A DNA stretch of 64,000 nt from NVTR01 sp036480115 (GTDB lineage: Bacteria; Pseudomonadota; Alphaproteobacteria; Rhodobacterales; Rhodobacteraceae), in contig CBDDAE010000002.1 in the NCBI GenBank assembly GCA_965224795.1, positions 124,001 to 188,000 of the forward strand. The letters run 5' to 3'. This document shows, piece after piece, positions 15,782 through 24,929 of the stretch; position 1 is the first letter of the stretch; each line of letters starts with the position of its first letter. Under the pieces are notes generated by a model. It made no database searches. It saw only the letters and a list, made by a program, of their open reading frames with translations, and was not told the origin of the DNA. The translations under genes and the position numbers were made by a program.

Positions 15782-16687
15782 TCAGACCCCCAAATCACGA
15801 AACACCGCCGGCAATTGTTCCGGCAAATCCTCGGCAATTAACCCGGGTCCAAACTTCAGCGCGCATTCCACATGCAGCCACGCCCCGGTCTCGGCCGCCT
15901 GCATCGGCTCAAACCCGCGCGCCAGCAAACCGGTGATAAACCCGGCCAGCACATCACCGGACCCTGCCGTCGCCAGCCAAGGGGCGCTCCGCTCATAATG
16001 CGCCGAGTTGATTGAACAACACCCATCCGGCGCTGCAATCACCGTATCCGCCCCCTTGAACAACACCACGCACCCGGCCCGCGCCGCCGCTTCGCGCGTT
16101 GCATCCACCTTGGAATAGGCCGGGCCTTTGGTGGCCGGGGCATTCAGTTTCTCAGCAATATCCGGGAACATGCGGGCAAACTCGCCAGCATGCGGTGTCA
16201 GAACACACCTGTCATGCAGCTTACCAAACAGCCCGTCCGCCTCGTCAAATTGCAGGATCGACAGCGCATCCGCGTCCAGCACCGTAGGGCGGGGTTCCAC
16301 CCCGCCGCCGCCCAATGCCACCGCCACCAGTTCTGCGGCTCTTTTCGCGCCAAACCCCGGCCCCAAGCATAGCGCATTGATCCGCTCATCCTGCAGCGCT
16401 TCGGCCAACCCATCCGCACCCTTAACTGAGCGTACCATTATCGCATCCAGCGCGCCTGCGTTCTCCTGCAACGCGCCCGGTGGACAACCAACGCTCACGA
16501 CACCAGCACCTATCCGCAAAGCCCCCCGAGCCGCCAACCGAGCCGCCCCGCCTTTGCCAACGCCACCCGACAGGATAAGGGCGTGGCCGTGGGTGTATTT
16601 GTGGGCATTCCTTGATTTCCCAATCGCCGTTAACACGGGTGCTACAACAGTGATAACTTCAGGCTTGTTGTTGAATTCACTCTTCAT
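15782..16687 (-). CDS. nnrD: ADP-dependent NAD(P)H-hydrate dehydratase
   Basis: This repair enzyme dehydrates S-NAD(P)HX using ADP. The 301-residue ribokinase-like domain shows HALILSGGVGKGGAARLAARGA-type N-terminal residues (32 onward), the CLGPGFG loop, DADALS, LTPHAGEFARMF and the ATAGSGDVLAG anion-hole motif with the catalytic Asp. It lies in the same reading frame as the upstream epimerase gene, separated only by one UGA and nine sense codons. The ATG at 16687 has no good ribosome binding site. In most relatives both activities are one fused protein, so this looks like a split or interrupted fusion. Confidence 0.88.
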   Translation of the reverse strand: MKSEFNNKPEVITVVAPVLTAIGKSRNAHKYTHGHALILSGGVGKGGAARLAARGALRIGAGVVSVGCPPGALQENAGALDAIMVRSVKGADGLAEALQDERINALCLGPGFGAKRAAELVAVALGGGGVEPRPTVLDADALSILQFDEADGLFGKLHDRCVLTPHAGEFARMFPDIAEKLNAPATKGPAYSKVDATREAAARAGCVVLFKGADTVIAAPDGCCSINSAHYERSAPWLATAGSGDVLAGFITGLLARGFEPMQAAETGAWLHVECALKFGPGLIAEDLPEQLPAVFRDLGV

Positions 16688-16714
16688 TTGAGGACATTTT
16701 CCATTTGAATTTGA

Positions 16715-17428
16715 TCACAGACCAATACTCGCGACCCTTATTTTCCCACTTGCCCAAACCCCTTCGTTTATGACATGCCCCGGTTTTTTGGCATGAAAAG
16801 TTACCGTGAGATGGGCCGCCATCTCACCCCAATCGCCGACTTGAGTATCTTTTCTTGATTCACCCGTGTCCGAATCCAGACCTGAAGGAACGTCAATCGC
16901 AATAATGTAAGGCTTTGACATCGCGCCACAGTCTCGCGCATCATCTATTACTGAATGAGAAACCGACAATGGTGCCCATAGTTGTGGCAGGCATCCACGG
17001 AACCCAATACCAAAAAGTGCGTCGACTAAAATGTCCGATTCTCGAATTTGGTCGTAGTCGAAAGAGATTTTCGACTTTGAATCAAATTCGCTTATTGGCA
17101 TGACCTCCCCCATCTCCCCCCACCGCTCATAATTCACCCGCGCATCAACCGGCAACTTCCCGGCGTCCCCATACAAAAACACCTCCACCTCCCAGCCCCA
17201 TTCCTTCAACAGCCGCGCCACCACAAACCCGTCGCCGCCATTATTCCCCGGCCCGCACAGCACCACCGCCCGGTGGTCGGTTTTTGCCAGTTCCGGCCAT
17301 TCTTCAAATATTGCCTCAACCACGCCCTGCCCGGCGCGCTCCATCAGCTCCAGCCCGGTCACTTCACCGCTATCAATCGCCGCCTTTTCAATGGCCCGCA
17401 TCTGCGCCGCTGTTAAAAGTTCCGTCAT
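16715..17428 (-). CDS. nnrE: NAD(P)H-hydrate epimerase
   Basis: The YjeF N-terminal domain, which interconverts R and S forms of hydrated NAD(P)H. Marks are MRAIEKAAIDSGEVTGLELMERAG at the start, the VVLCGPGNNGGDGFVVAR phosphate loop, DILVDALFGIGFRG and AIDVPSGLDSDTG. A GAGG ribosome binding site precedes the ATG. The gene ends at an in-frame UGA exactly where the fused bifunctional Nnr would continue into the dehydratase domain. It is divergent from glnB-glnA. The 3' third is noticeably less G+C-rich than the rest. Confidence 0.88.
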   Translation of the reverse strand: MTELLTAAQMRAIEKAAIDSGEVTGLELMERAGQGVVEAIFEEWPELAKTDHRAVVLCGPGNNGGDGFVVARLLKEWGWEVEVFLYGDAGKLPVDARVNYERWGEMGEVMPISEFDSKSKISFDYDQIRESDILVDALFGIGFRGCLPQLWAPLSVSHSVIDDARDCGAMSKPYIIAIDVPSGLDSDTGESRKDTQVGDWGEMAAHLTVTFHAKKPGHVINEGVWASGKIRVASIGL

Positions 17429-17600
17429 GACCTATGCCTCAAAAGTTTCCATTCCGCCCGTTTAGCACGCGAAACGCACAATAATTAGGCAACGCGCCCA
17501 AATTCGCCAGCGCGCCCTGCCCAACCCTACCCTAACGAATTGTCGCGCCATTATAGAAGTGATCAAACCGCTTGAAGCCACATTAAGGGGAATCAAAGCC

Positions 17601-17939
17601 ATGAAAAAGATCGAAGCCATTATCAAGCCATTCAAACTGGACGAAGTAAAAGAAGCTCTGCAAGAAGTTGGCGTTCAGGGCCTTAGCGTCATCGAGGTCA
17701 AAGGTTTCGGGCGCCAAAAGGGCCACACCGAACTCTACCGTGGCGCCGAATACGTTGTGGATTTCCTGCCCAAAGTGAAAATCGAGACCGTGCTGGCCGA
17801 TGATCAGGTGGACGCCGCGATTGAAGCGATCACCAACGCCGCTAACACCGACAAGATCGGCGACGGAAAGATTTTCGTCTCCTCCGTTGAGCAAGCCATC
17901 CGCATCCGAACCGGTGAAACCGGCGAAGACGCGCTGTAA
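17601..17939 (+). CDS. glnB: Nitrogen regulatory protein P-II
   Basis: A 112-residue trimeric signal protein that senses 2-oxoglutarate, ATP/ADP and glutamine status. The start MKKIEAIIKPFKLDEVKEAL, the T-loop GAEYVVDF with the uridylylated Tyr at position 51, and the B-loop GDGKIFV are all intact. I chose the ATG at 17601, with AAGGGG just upstream; the earlier in-frame ATG at 17559 would add 14 non-conserved residues. It is followed after 36 bases by glnA, the usual alphaproteobacterial glnBA operon. Confidence 0.97.
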   Translation: MKKIEAIIKPFKLDEVKEALQEVGVQGLSVIEVKGFGRQKGHTELYRGAEYVVDFLPKVKIETVLADDQVDAAIEAITNAANTDKIGDGKIFVSSVEQAIRIRTGETGEDAL

Positions 17940-17975
17940 CACACCCATTCAAACGAACTAAAAGGAGCCGGGCAC

Positions 17976-19382
17976 ATGAGCATCAAAAAAGTGCTGAAAA
18001 CCATCAAAGACGAAGACGTCGCTTACGTTGATATCCGCTTTACCGACCCGCGCGGTCAGTTGCAGCATGTGACGGTGATCGTCGATGAGGTGAATGAGGA
18101 TTTCCTGGAAGAGGGCTTTATGTTTGATGGCTCCTCCATCGCCGGTTGGAAAAGCATTGATCAGTCCGACATGAAACTTATGCCCGATTGCGACAGCGCT
18201 TATATGGATCCGTTTTATGCGGAAAAAACCCTGTGCATTCACTGTTCGGTGGTTGAGCCAGATACTGGTGAAGCCTACGATCGCGACCCCCGCGGCACGG
18301 CGGAAAAGGCCGAAGCCTACCTGAAATCGACCGGCATTGGCGACACAGCCTATATGGGCCCGGAAGCGGAATTCTTCCTGTTTGACGATGTGCGTTTTCA
18401 GGTTGGAATCAATAAAGTTTCCTACGAGGTAGACGCGATTGATGCTTCCTGGAACTCTGACACCGAATACGAAATGGGTAACACCGGTCATCGCCCCGGC
18501 ATTAAGGGCGGTTACTTCCCGGTGAACCCCATTGATGACGGTCAGGACATTCGCAGCGAAATGCTGTCCACCATGAAACGCATGGGCATCAAGGTCGACA
18601 AGCACCACCACGAAGTGGCGTCCTGCCAGCACGAACTTGGCATGATTTTCGGCACCCTGACCAAACAGGCCGATGAGCTGCAGAAATACAAATACGTCAT
18701 CCACAATGTGGCGCAGGCTTACGGTAAGACCGCGACGTTCATGCCCAAACCGATTGCCGGGGATAATGGTACCGGCATGCATGTGAACATGTCGATCTGG
18801 AAAGACGGCAAGCCGCTGTTTGCAGGTGACAAATACGCTGACCTGTCCCAGGAAGCGCTGTATTTCATCGGCGGTATTTTAAAACATGCCAAGGCACTGA
18901 ACGCGTTCACCAACCCGGCCACCAACAGCTATAAGCGCCTGATCCCGGGTTTTGAAGCGCCGGTACTGCGTGCCTATTCCGCAAGCAATCGCTCGGGCGC
19001 GGTGCGTATCCCCTGGGCCGAAAGTCCCAAAGCCAAACGGGTTGAAGCGCGCTTCCCCGACCCGGCCGCCAACCCCTACCTGTGCTTTGCTGCCTTGTTG
19101 ATGGCTGGTCTTGACGGTATCAAAAACAAGATTGATCCGGGCCCGTCTTCTGACAAAGACCTGTACGATCTGCCGCCAGAAGAGTTGGCCGGAATACCAA
19201 CCGTTTGTGCCAGTTTGCGTGAAGCCCTAGACGAATTGGAAGCCGACTATGACTTCCTGCTGGCCGGTGACGTGTTCACCAAAAGCCAGATTGAGGGCTA
19301 TGTAGAACTGAAATGGGAAGAGGTTTATGCCTACGAGCACACGCCCCACCCAATTGAGTTCAAAATGTATTACGGCTGCTAA
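17976..19382 (+). CDS. glnA: Glutamine synthetase type I
   Basis: A 468-residue ATP-dependent enzyme making glutamine from glutamate and ammonium, the main ammonium assimilation step. The sequence has MFDGSSIAGWK near the N-terminus, the metal-binding GPEAEFFLFD, the NGTGMHVN ATP/ammonia region, and the adenylylation loop DKDLYDLPPEE containing the regulatory Tyr. AAGGAG precedes the ATG by ten bases. It is co-transcribed with glnB and closed by a terminator. Confidence 0.98.
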   Translation: MSIKKVLKTIKDEDVAYVDIRFTDPRGQLQHVTVIVDEVNEDFLEEGFMFDGSSIAGWKSIDQSDMKLMPDCDSAYMDPFYAEKTLCIHCSVVEPDTGEAYDRDPRGTAEKAEAYLKSTGIGDTAYMGPEAEFFLFDDVRFQVGINKVSYEVDAIDASWNSDTEYEMGNTGHRPGIKGGYFPVNPIDDGQDIRSEMLSTMKRMGIKVDKHHHEVASCQHELGMIFGTLTKQADELQKYKYVIHNVAQAYGKTATFMPKPIAGDNGTGMHVNMSIWKDGKPLFAGDKYADLSQEALYFIGGILKHAKALNAFTNPATNSYKRLIPGFEAPVLRAYSASNRSGAVRIPWAESPKAKRVEARFPDPAANPYLCFAALLMAGLDGIKNKIDPGPSSDKDLYDLPPEELAGIPTVCASLREALDELEADYDFLLAGDVFTKSQIEGYVELKWEEVYAYEHTPHPIEFKMYYGC

Positions 19383-19405
19383 GTAAATCGACCTCGCTGA
19401 AAACT

Positions 19406-19439
19406 CGGGACGCCCTTACCGGCGTTCCGTTTTAATTTT
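19406..19439 (+). terminator. Terminator of glnBA
   Basis: A 9-bp stem, CGGGACGCC with GGCGTTCCG (one G-T pair), is followed by TTTTAATTTT. It overlaps the 3' end of the convergent SRPBCC gene. Confidence 0.75.
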
Positions 19440-19872
19440 CGACACAGCGCGCCAAATTCGCCAAATGGTCCATGTCATGTTCCGGTTTGCTAAAAAGGTG
19501 GCGCAACAAAGGTAGAAAAACCCGTGTCCAGCCACGTAAAGCCGCAGTTTTTACAAGCTTTACCCGGGTGCGGCCCGGAGAAATTTCTTCCAGATTGTAA
19601 GTGTAGCTTACCGGCAGCTTGAACAGTGTTGTCTCAATTTCGTAGATACTAGGTGGATCAAATTGTAACACTGTATATATCTGCTGCTGAGAGCGTCCAT
19701 GGATAGTTTTGGTAGCCGAAAAGCTCTGGCCAGTTCCGGATATTTTTCCACCGGTGCTTTTTACCTCGGACAGGTCAGTGAATAGTTTAGATAAATTGAC
19801 AGGGTCGGTGAGGGTTCGAAAAACCTCAGTTACCGGTTTTTCGATAACAACTTGTTCGGTTACGTCGCCCAT
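19432..19872 (-). CDS. SRPBCC-family (START-like) lipid-binding protein
   Basis: About 146 residues with the outline of the polyketide cyclase/START-like fold: VIEKPVTEVFRTLTDPVNL at the start, a central beta-rich region and an amphipathic C-terminal helix LLRHLFSKPEHDMDHLANLARCVE. The cavity ligand is unknown. I chose the ATG at 19872, six bases after GGGAAG; a TTG at 19959 would add 29 unusual residues. It lies between glnA (convergent) and the BCCT gene. Confidence 0.7.
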   Translation of the reverse strand: MGDVTEQVVIEKPVTEVFRTLTDPVNLSKLFTDLSEVKSTGGKISGTGQSFSATKTIHGRSQQQIYTVLQFDPPSIYEIETTLFKLPVSYTYNLEEISPGRTRVKLVKTAALRGWTRVFLPLLRHLFSKPEHDMDHLANLARCVEN

Positions 19873-19976
19873 CATTTTCTTCCCAAATGAATATCGCCTA
19901 CCCGCAGCAACTTTGCGACCCTCGACCTTTAGGGGGACAGCAATCTCTGAAAATGGCAAGTCAGAGCCAAACTATA

Positions 19977-20010
19977 AACGGCCCCACAAATTGCGGGGCC
20001 GTTCTTTTTT
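19977..20010. terminator. Hairpin terminator after the BCCT gene
   Basis: Perfect stem AACGGCCCC/GGGGCCGTT with a nine-base loop and an eight-T run (with one C before it) on the plus side. It lies directly after the 3' end of the minus-strand transporter gene; on that strand the tail is TTTATAGTTT, so it may work in both directions. Confidence 0.65.
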
Positions 20011-21627
20011 TTACTTTTTGCGTAGTTTTCGCAATTCCTGCCGCAATCCGATGAAGATCGAAACGCACATCAGTAACAGCAACATCGCGAACGGAAAGCC
20101 CGTGGTCACGGCCATCGCCTGCAAAGCGGCCAATCCGCCGCCTAGAAGTAATGCTATCGCCACCAGCCCTTCGAACACGCACCAGAAAATCCGCTGTGGC
20201 AAAGGCCCGTCAGTCTTGCCACCAGCCGTGATGGTATCGATCACCAGGGAACCAGAATCCGATGACGTTACGAAGAACACGATCACCAGAATGATACCAA
20301 TCAGCGATGTGATATTGGCCAATGGTAACTGACTTAGCATCTCAAACAGCTGCGTTGGTAGTGCCGCATCCTGCGCGCCAGTAAAGCCGTCAGTAACCAC
20401 TTGCTGAATAGCGGTACCGCCAAAGACGCTCATCCATAACACGCAAACTAGAGACGGGATCAGCATCACACAGATCAGGAATTCGCGCACGGTACGGCCA
20501 CGGCTGACCCGAGCGATGAACATGCCCACGAATGGTGACCAGCTGATCCACCAAGCCCAATAGAACGCTGTCCAGCCCTGGCTAAAGTTGGCGTCCGTCC
20601 GTCCAAATGGCTGCGACAATGCCGGCAGGTTCTGGGCATAGGCGCCAAGCGAACCAAAGAAACCGGAAATCAGATCACCCGTTGGGCCAACAATCAGCAC
20701 AAATACCAGCAGCAACAACGCCAATACCATGTTGATTTCTGACGCCCGTTTAACGCCGCCATCCAGTCCGGCCATCACTGAAACCAGTGCAACACCGGTA
20801 ATCACAATGATCAGGATTACTTTGGTGCCTATGCCTTCGTCAATTCCAAACAGGAAGTTCAGCCCGGCATTGGCTTGCTCTGCACCAAACCCAAGGGATG
20901 TTGCCAGCCCAAAGATCGTGGCCAAGACTGCGACCACATCGATGATGTGACCAACCCAGCCCCAGACCGCTTCCCCAAATATCGGGTAAAACGCTGATCG
21001 GATGGAAAGAGGTAAACCCTTATTGTAGGAAAACAACCCTAAAGCCAAAGCCACGACCGCATACATCGCCCAGGGGTGTAGACCCCAGTGATATATCGTC
21101 GCCGCCATGCCCAAGCGGGCTGCTGCCTGCGCGTCACCTGCCGCACCAGCCAGTGGTGCCCAACTTTCAGGTGATCCGGCACCCTCTGCGAACGATGACC
21201 CAAAATGTGACAGGGGCTCTGACACGCCAAAGAACATCAGCCCAATGCCCATACCGGCGGCAAAAAGCATCGCAAACCAGCCCGTATAACCATAGTCAGG
21301 CCGCGCATCTACGCCGCCTAATCGTACAGAACCAAGTGGCGTAACAATTAGGAACAAACAAAACAGAACAAAAATATTACCGGCCAACAAAAAGAACCAA
21401 CTAAAATTACCCGTTACCCAATTACGCATGGCCTTAAACAGATCAGTGGCCTGTTCCGGCGCGATAAGCGTACCAATTACAAAAGCAAAAATTCCCAGCC
21501 CGGCGATTAGAAATACCGGATTGTGGATATCCAGGCCAAAAGGCCCAATATTTTTGGTTATATTATCCTGACCAATTTCATAATCAGACTCGCTGACTAC
21601 CTGGTTGGGATCGTCCGATGTAGACAT
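20011..21627 (-). CDS. BCCT-family betaine/choline/carnitine transporter
   Basis: A 538-residue inner-membrane transporter with twelve expected helices. Family marks are MGIGLMFFGVSEP in the third helix region, and FYWAWWISWSPFVGMFIARVS with the Trp-rich substrate box. BCCT carriers import quaternary ammonium compounds such as glycine betaine or DMSP by ion or proton coupling, for osmoprotection or catabolism. The exact substrate cannot be read from sequence; the DMSP lyase gene 3 kb away makes DMSP a reasonable candidate, but this is inference. GGGGAG precedes the ATG and lies in a small leader hairpin. Confidence 0.9.
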   Translation of the reverse strand: MSTSDDPNQVVSESDYEIGQDNITKNIGPFGLDIHNPVFLIAGLGIFAFVIGTLIAPEQATDLFKAMRNWVTGNFSWFFLLAGNIFVLFCLFLIVTPLGSVRLGGVDARPDYGYTGWFAMLFAAGMGIGLMFFGVSEPLSHFGSSFAEGAGSPESWAPLAGAAGDAQAAARLGMAATIYHWGLHPWAMYAVVALALGLFSYNKGLPLSIRSAFYPIFGEAVWGWVGHIIDVVAVLATIFGLATSLGFGAEQANAGLNFLFGIDEGIGTKVILIIVITGVALVSVMAGLDGGVKRASEINMVLALLLLVFVLIVGPTGDLISGFFGSLGAYAQNLPALSQPFGRTDANFSQGWTAFYWAWWISWSPFVGMFIARVSRGRTVREFLICVMLIPSLVCVLWMSVFGGTAIQQVVTDGFTGAQDAALPTQLFEMLSQLPLANITSLIGIILVIVFFVTSSDSGSLVIDTITAGGKTDGPLPQRIFWCVFEGLVAIALLLGGGLAALQAMAVTTGFPFAMLLLLMCVSIFIGLRQELRKLRKK

Positions 21628-21635
21628 AGCTGTCT

Positions 21636-21690
21636 CCCCGTTTCAGTGTTGACCGGGGATCTGATGCCCCCGCGTTCAGAATGGGGAATT
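21636..21690 (-). promoter_or_regulatory. Two short GC hairpins in the BCCT leader
   Basis: On the minus strand two similar units, CTGAACGCGGGGGCATCAG and CTGAAACGGGGAGACAG, each lie in a CCCC...GGGG hairpin; the second (21636-21640 with 21654-21658) includes the ribosome binding site GGGGAG. This could control translation, but the stems are only 4-5 bp. Confidence 0.3.
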
Positions 21691-21898
21691 CCTATCACGA
21701 ACAGGTGATAAAAGCGAACAATGCGGTCAATTTCCGGCAAGTGGTCCAGATTTTAAGGCGTATCCGATCGGTTTCAATCTCAATCCAAGCAGCCATGGTC
21801 TTGTAGTCTGAACCAAAGCTTCGCCCAACAGATACAAAACTGTAGTTCGGTTGAAATCCATTCTCGCGCCCATCGATCACATCCGATACTCTTGCTGA

Positions 21899-22792
21899 AT
21901 GGACCATAAATCGTTTCTTGCAACACTGCCCCCCAAACTGGTGAACCGTCTAAACACCCGCCAAAATACCGGCCCATTTCTACATCTCGCCGCCCACCTG
22001 AGCCTGATCCTAATCACCGGGACGCTCATAGCGCTGCGGGCCCCATTCTGGCCCCTCCTCCTTCCGATCCACGGTATTTTGCTGGTATTTCTATTCGCCT
22101 TAGAACACGAAGCCACCCACAAAACCCCGTTTGCAAATGAACGTTTGAACGAATGGGTCGGCCGTATAATCGGGCTGGTAATATTCTTGCCCTTCCAGTG
22201 GTTTCGCTATTTCCATCTGGCGCATCACCGCTACACCAACGACCCAACCAAAGACCCTGAACTTCTGGCCGGGGCCAAACCGGAAACCTGGCCCGCATAC
22301 CTCTTGCATGTATCCGGCCTGCCCTATTGGGTGTCGATGGTCCGCCAAATATTCAGCAATGCTATAGGGCGCGCCGATGCTGACTATTTGCCCAAACGCG
22401 CCCTTCCCCGTTTGCAAACTGAGGCCCGCTGGATGCTGGCACTCTACACCCTGGCCGGTCTTAGTTTGATACTTAGCCCAATGTTATTTTGGAACTGGTT
22501 GATGCCGATTGCCCTTGGTCAGCCCTTCCTGCGCCTATTCCTGTTAGCCGAACATGGCCGCTGCGCCTTTGTCGCCAACATGTTTGAAAACACCCGCACA
22601 ACGCTTACCAATCGGTTTGTACGCTTTCTTAGCTGGAACATGCCTTATCATATTGAGCACCACACCATGCCCACTGTGCCGTTCCACAAATTGCCCGAGC
22701 TTCACCGGGAAATTCTGGACCAACAACGGGTTACGGAACCGGGCTATGTTAGCTTCACACAAGCTTATATTCGGGGGCTTTCGGAAAAATAG
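21899..22792 (+). CDS. Fatty acid desaturase family membrane protein
   Basis: A 297-residue membrane di-iron protein with the three His boxes of the family: HEATH, HLAHHR and HIEHH, separated by hydrophobic segments. Such enzymes desaturate or hydroxylate acyl chains or related lipids, using electrons from ferredoxin or cytochrome b5-type donors. The specific substrate is not evident. No neighbouring gene gives a pathway. Divergent from the BCCT gene, with about 270 bases between that show no further gene. Confidence 0.85.
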   Translation: MDHKSFLATLPPKLVNRLNTRQNTGPFLHLAAHLSLILITGTLIALRAPFWPLLLPIHGILLVFLFALEHEATHKTPFANERLNEWVGRIIGLVIFLPFQWFRYFHLAHHRYTNDPTKDPELLAGAKPETWPAYLLHVSGLPYWVSMVRQIFSNAIGRADADYLPKRALPRLQTEARWMLALYTLAGLSLILSPMLFWNWLMPIALGQPFLRLFLLAEHGRCAFVANMFENTRTTLTNRFVRFLSWNMPYHIEHHTMPTVPFHKLPELHREILDQQRVTEPGYVSFTQAYIRGLSEK

Positions 22793-22935
22793 CAATCACC
22801 CCTAAAAGTGTTTGTTTTATTGGCTGATTTTGACCTGGAAACTGTGGCAACCGCCACATTTGCGCGCTATTTTGACCAATTAATGCCCGAATGATCCTGC
22901 ACTGTCTTCCCAAGGCCACACCAAGGGATGACGAC

Positions 22936-24039
22936 ATGACATCAGTAAAGGCTGCCCTGCTGTTTGTAGGTAATCCAACTTTGGCAATTGAACATTTTGT
23001 CGAAAGTCTGAATGTCAGGCTGGCTGTACTTGGATATGAAGCAGAAGAAGTCAGCCCTGAAACTGGTTCTTTGATCTGTTTTCGCGCTGAGGGTGTCACC
23101 GTTACAGTTTCTTGTAAATCCACGCCAATGCCGGCCGAATATTTCAAAGATTCACTGTTATCTCCGCTGTCCAAACCAATGATCGGCGTTCTGGCCGAAA
23201 CCCTGTCGCACCACACACGCCATATGATGGTTTCGGTATCCGAGAATACCGCCGATGATAAACATCAGTCGACATTGCTGACCCGCCTACAACTTGCCCA
23301 TGCAACGACTTGCCAATTGGCCCAGTGGCACATCCCCGCCGCAGTCCATTGGCAACAATCCAATCAGTTGCTGACCGGCGCGCAATATCTTGAACTGAAT
23401 TCTGAAACTACACCCTGGGCTTTGTTCGCCCGCGCAAAAATAATTCCCTCTGCAAAGATCGACCAAATGGTCCGCTCCCATAGCCTGGAGCTTGCAGACA
23501 CAATAGATTTTATCGGCCGTCCTATCCATTTTCGCGAATCAGATTTGCCAGTGGATGAGATGCATGCCGTTGCCCTATCGTTTTTGCGCAACGCGGTGGT
23601 CGAAGACTCTTCTATTGCCCATGGGGATACTTTTGGTCCAAAGGGCGGAAATATCTATCGCGTCACATATATTGACGCTTTTGAAGACATGCCCAATGGG
23701 ATGTTTGAATTGTCGGTTGTCCAAAAAGACGCTGATACAGCCTTGGGTGGCCCTGCTCGCCCATCCAAGGCAACTGTTTTTGGCAGCACATATCCAGATG
23801 AAAACAAACGTAGCTTTGCGATCAGCTTTCTGATGCTGGCTGTATTACCGCCGGTTGGAGCCCTGCTTTTGGTGTCCAATATTGTCTTTGGTTCAAACGT
23901 ATGGCGCACCGGTATGGTTGCACTGGCAAGTGTCGCATTGGCCGTTCTTGTGGGTACATATGCGTTTATGAATTCTGGTTTGCAAACTACTGCCTTGCTG
24001 GCCGAGGATTTTATACAATCCAGTGTACTGCCAAACTAA
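22936..24039 (+). CDS. DUF4261-like protein with two C-terminal membrane segments
   Basis: A 367-residue protein from the ATG at 22936, preceded by AAGGGA; an earlier in-frame ATG at 22891 is less likely. The middle has IPAAVHWQQSNQLLTG and a TIDFIGRPIHF...AHGDTFG region that I associate with DUF4261, an uncharacterised family; this match is from memory and moderate. Residues about 310-355 form two hydrophobic helices, so the protein is probably anchored with most of it in the cytoplasm. It is convergent with the DUF3445 gene and their 3' ends overlap by four bases. Confidence 0.55.
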   Translation: MTSVKAALLFVGNPTLAIEHFVESLNVRLAVLGYEAEEVSPETGSLICFRAEGVTVTVSCKSTPMPAEYFKDSLLSPLSKPMIGVLAETLSHHTRHMMVSVSENTADDKHQSTLLTRLQLAHATTCQLAQWHIPAAVHWQQSNQLLTGAQYLELNSETTPWALFARAKIIPSAKIDQMVRSHSLELADTIDFIGRPIHFRESDLPVDEMHAVALSFLRNAVVEDSSIAHGDTFGPKGGNIYRVTYIDAFEDMPNGMFELSVVQKDADTALGGPARPSKATVFGSTYPDENKRSFAISFLMLAVLPPVGALLLVSNIVFGSNVWRTGMVALASVALAVLVGTYAFMNSGLQTTALLAEDFIQSSVLPN

Positions 24040-24827
24040 GAAGCGCTAATTGCCCGGCATTGTTCATCTGACAGGTTTTCGCGCGCCACCAAATAAGTAT
24101 GGATAGAAAAAACCACAGCATCGGTTCTTGGCAGTCGCAACAGGCATTGCCGTTCAACCCGAAAATAAGGTGCCTTTTTCGACAATTTGGGGCGTGGCTC
24201 TGCCTCGGTGAAAGGTGCGAAAAGCGCCGGGTTGTCATAAAATAATCCATTATACCGCCAAAGCGGACGATCGACTTTGATGCCGTCAAACAAGCGTTGT
24301 ACGCGGCGGGCAATATCTTGATCATAAGGTTTAACAGGCCGATGGATTGCCACCAACGGTCGCATAAATTTTTCGGCCAATGTCCAACCCGCTGGAAAAC
24401 AAAGCACCGCGCCGCTCAGTAGATGTTCGCCGTTTTTGGGTTGCATTAGACACAAATCCTCTTGCACCAAGCGTCCGGCCGTAGCCAATGGGGCTTCACG
24501 ATCGATTTCTACATCGATCCCGTCCGGTCGTGTAACCGACGTGTCACTTAGCTGATATCCTGGTAGATTTGTGATCGTCGCCAACACATGGTCCAGCAAT
24601 TCTCTGGCAGCAGGGCGGGCGGATTCATGCAAGGCTAAAACCTTGTCGGTTTGTTCACTGATCGACCGGTCGCGCAGCGCCATTTGGTCGGCGAAGGCTT
24701 CATCGTTCAAAACCCAATCCAAAGGGTTCGCCAGGGGTTGGATACCTGGCAGTTTACTATTGCTGGTCTTGCCCCACAAAAACGCCGGCAATCTGGATTG
24801 AAGTACGGGTTCCATGGGATCAAACAA
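24036..24827 (-). CDS. DUF3445 haem-dependent oxidative N-demethylase-like protein
   Basis: 263 residues with the marks of this family: LVQEDLCLMQ, FPAGWTLAEKFMRPLVAIHRPV and a C-terminal RVERQCLLRLPRTDAVVFSIHTY. Members include the DmmA subunit of dimethylamine monooxygenase in methylated-amine-using marine bacteria. No dmmB, dmmC or dmmD partner is next to it, so it is more likely one of the stand-alone paralogues whose substrate is unknown. Divergent from dddP, with about 100 bases between the starts. Confidence 0.8.
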   Translation of the reverse strand: MFDPMEPVLQSRLPAFLWGKTSNSKLPGIQPLANPLDWVLNDEAFADQMALRDRSISEQTDKVLALHESARPAARELLDHVLATITNLPGYQLSDTSVTRPDGIDVEIDREAPLATAGRLVQEDLCLMQPKNGEHLLSGAVLCFPAGWTLAEKFMRPLVAIHRPVKPYDQDIARRVQRLFDGIKVDRPLWRYNGLFYDNPALFAPFTEAEPRPKLSKKAPYFRVERQCLLRLPRTDAVVFSIHTYLVARENLSDEQCRAISAS

Positions 24828-24929
24828 CCACGTTGCTATCTAACATTCACCCCAAAAACGGCAGCTTACGTCGGTTTTGGTCGGTCATCGTGCCAATCCC
24901 TGTCTCAACATTGCAACAGGAGGCATTTG

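Noticed and set aside
17958..18782. 274-residue minus-strand frame inside glnA
   Set aside because: Opposite strand of a fully conserved gene; composition (His/Phe/Val-rich) is that of an antisense shadow.
21695..21907. 70-residue minus-strand frame between BCCT and desaturase genes
   Set aside because: No ribosome binding site, odd composition, and lies over the desaturase promoter region.
24651..24929. N-terminal extension of dddP
   Set aside because: The extension overlaps the divergent DUF3445 gene and is not like DddP; the ATG at 24930 has a perfect AGGAGG.
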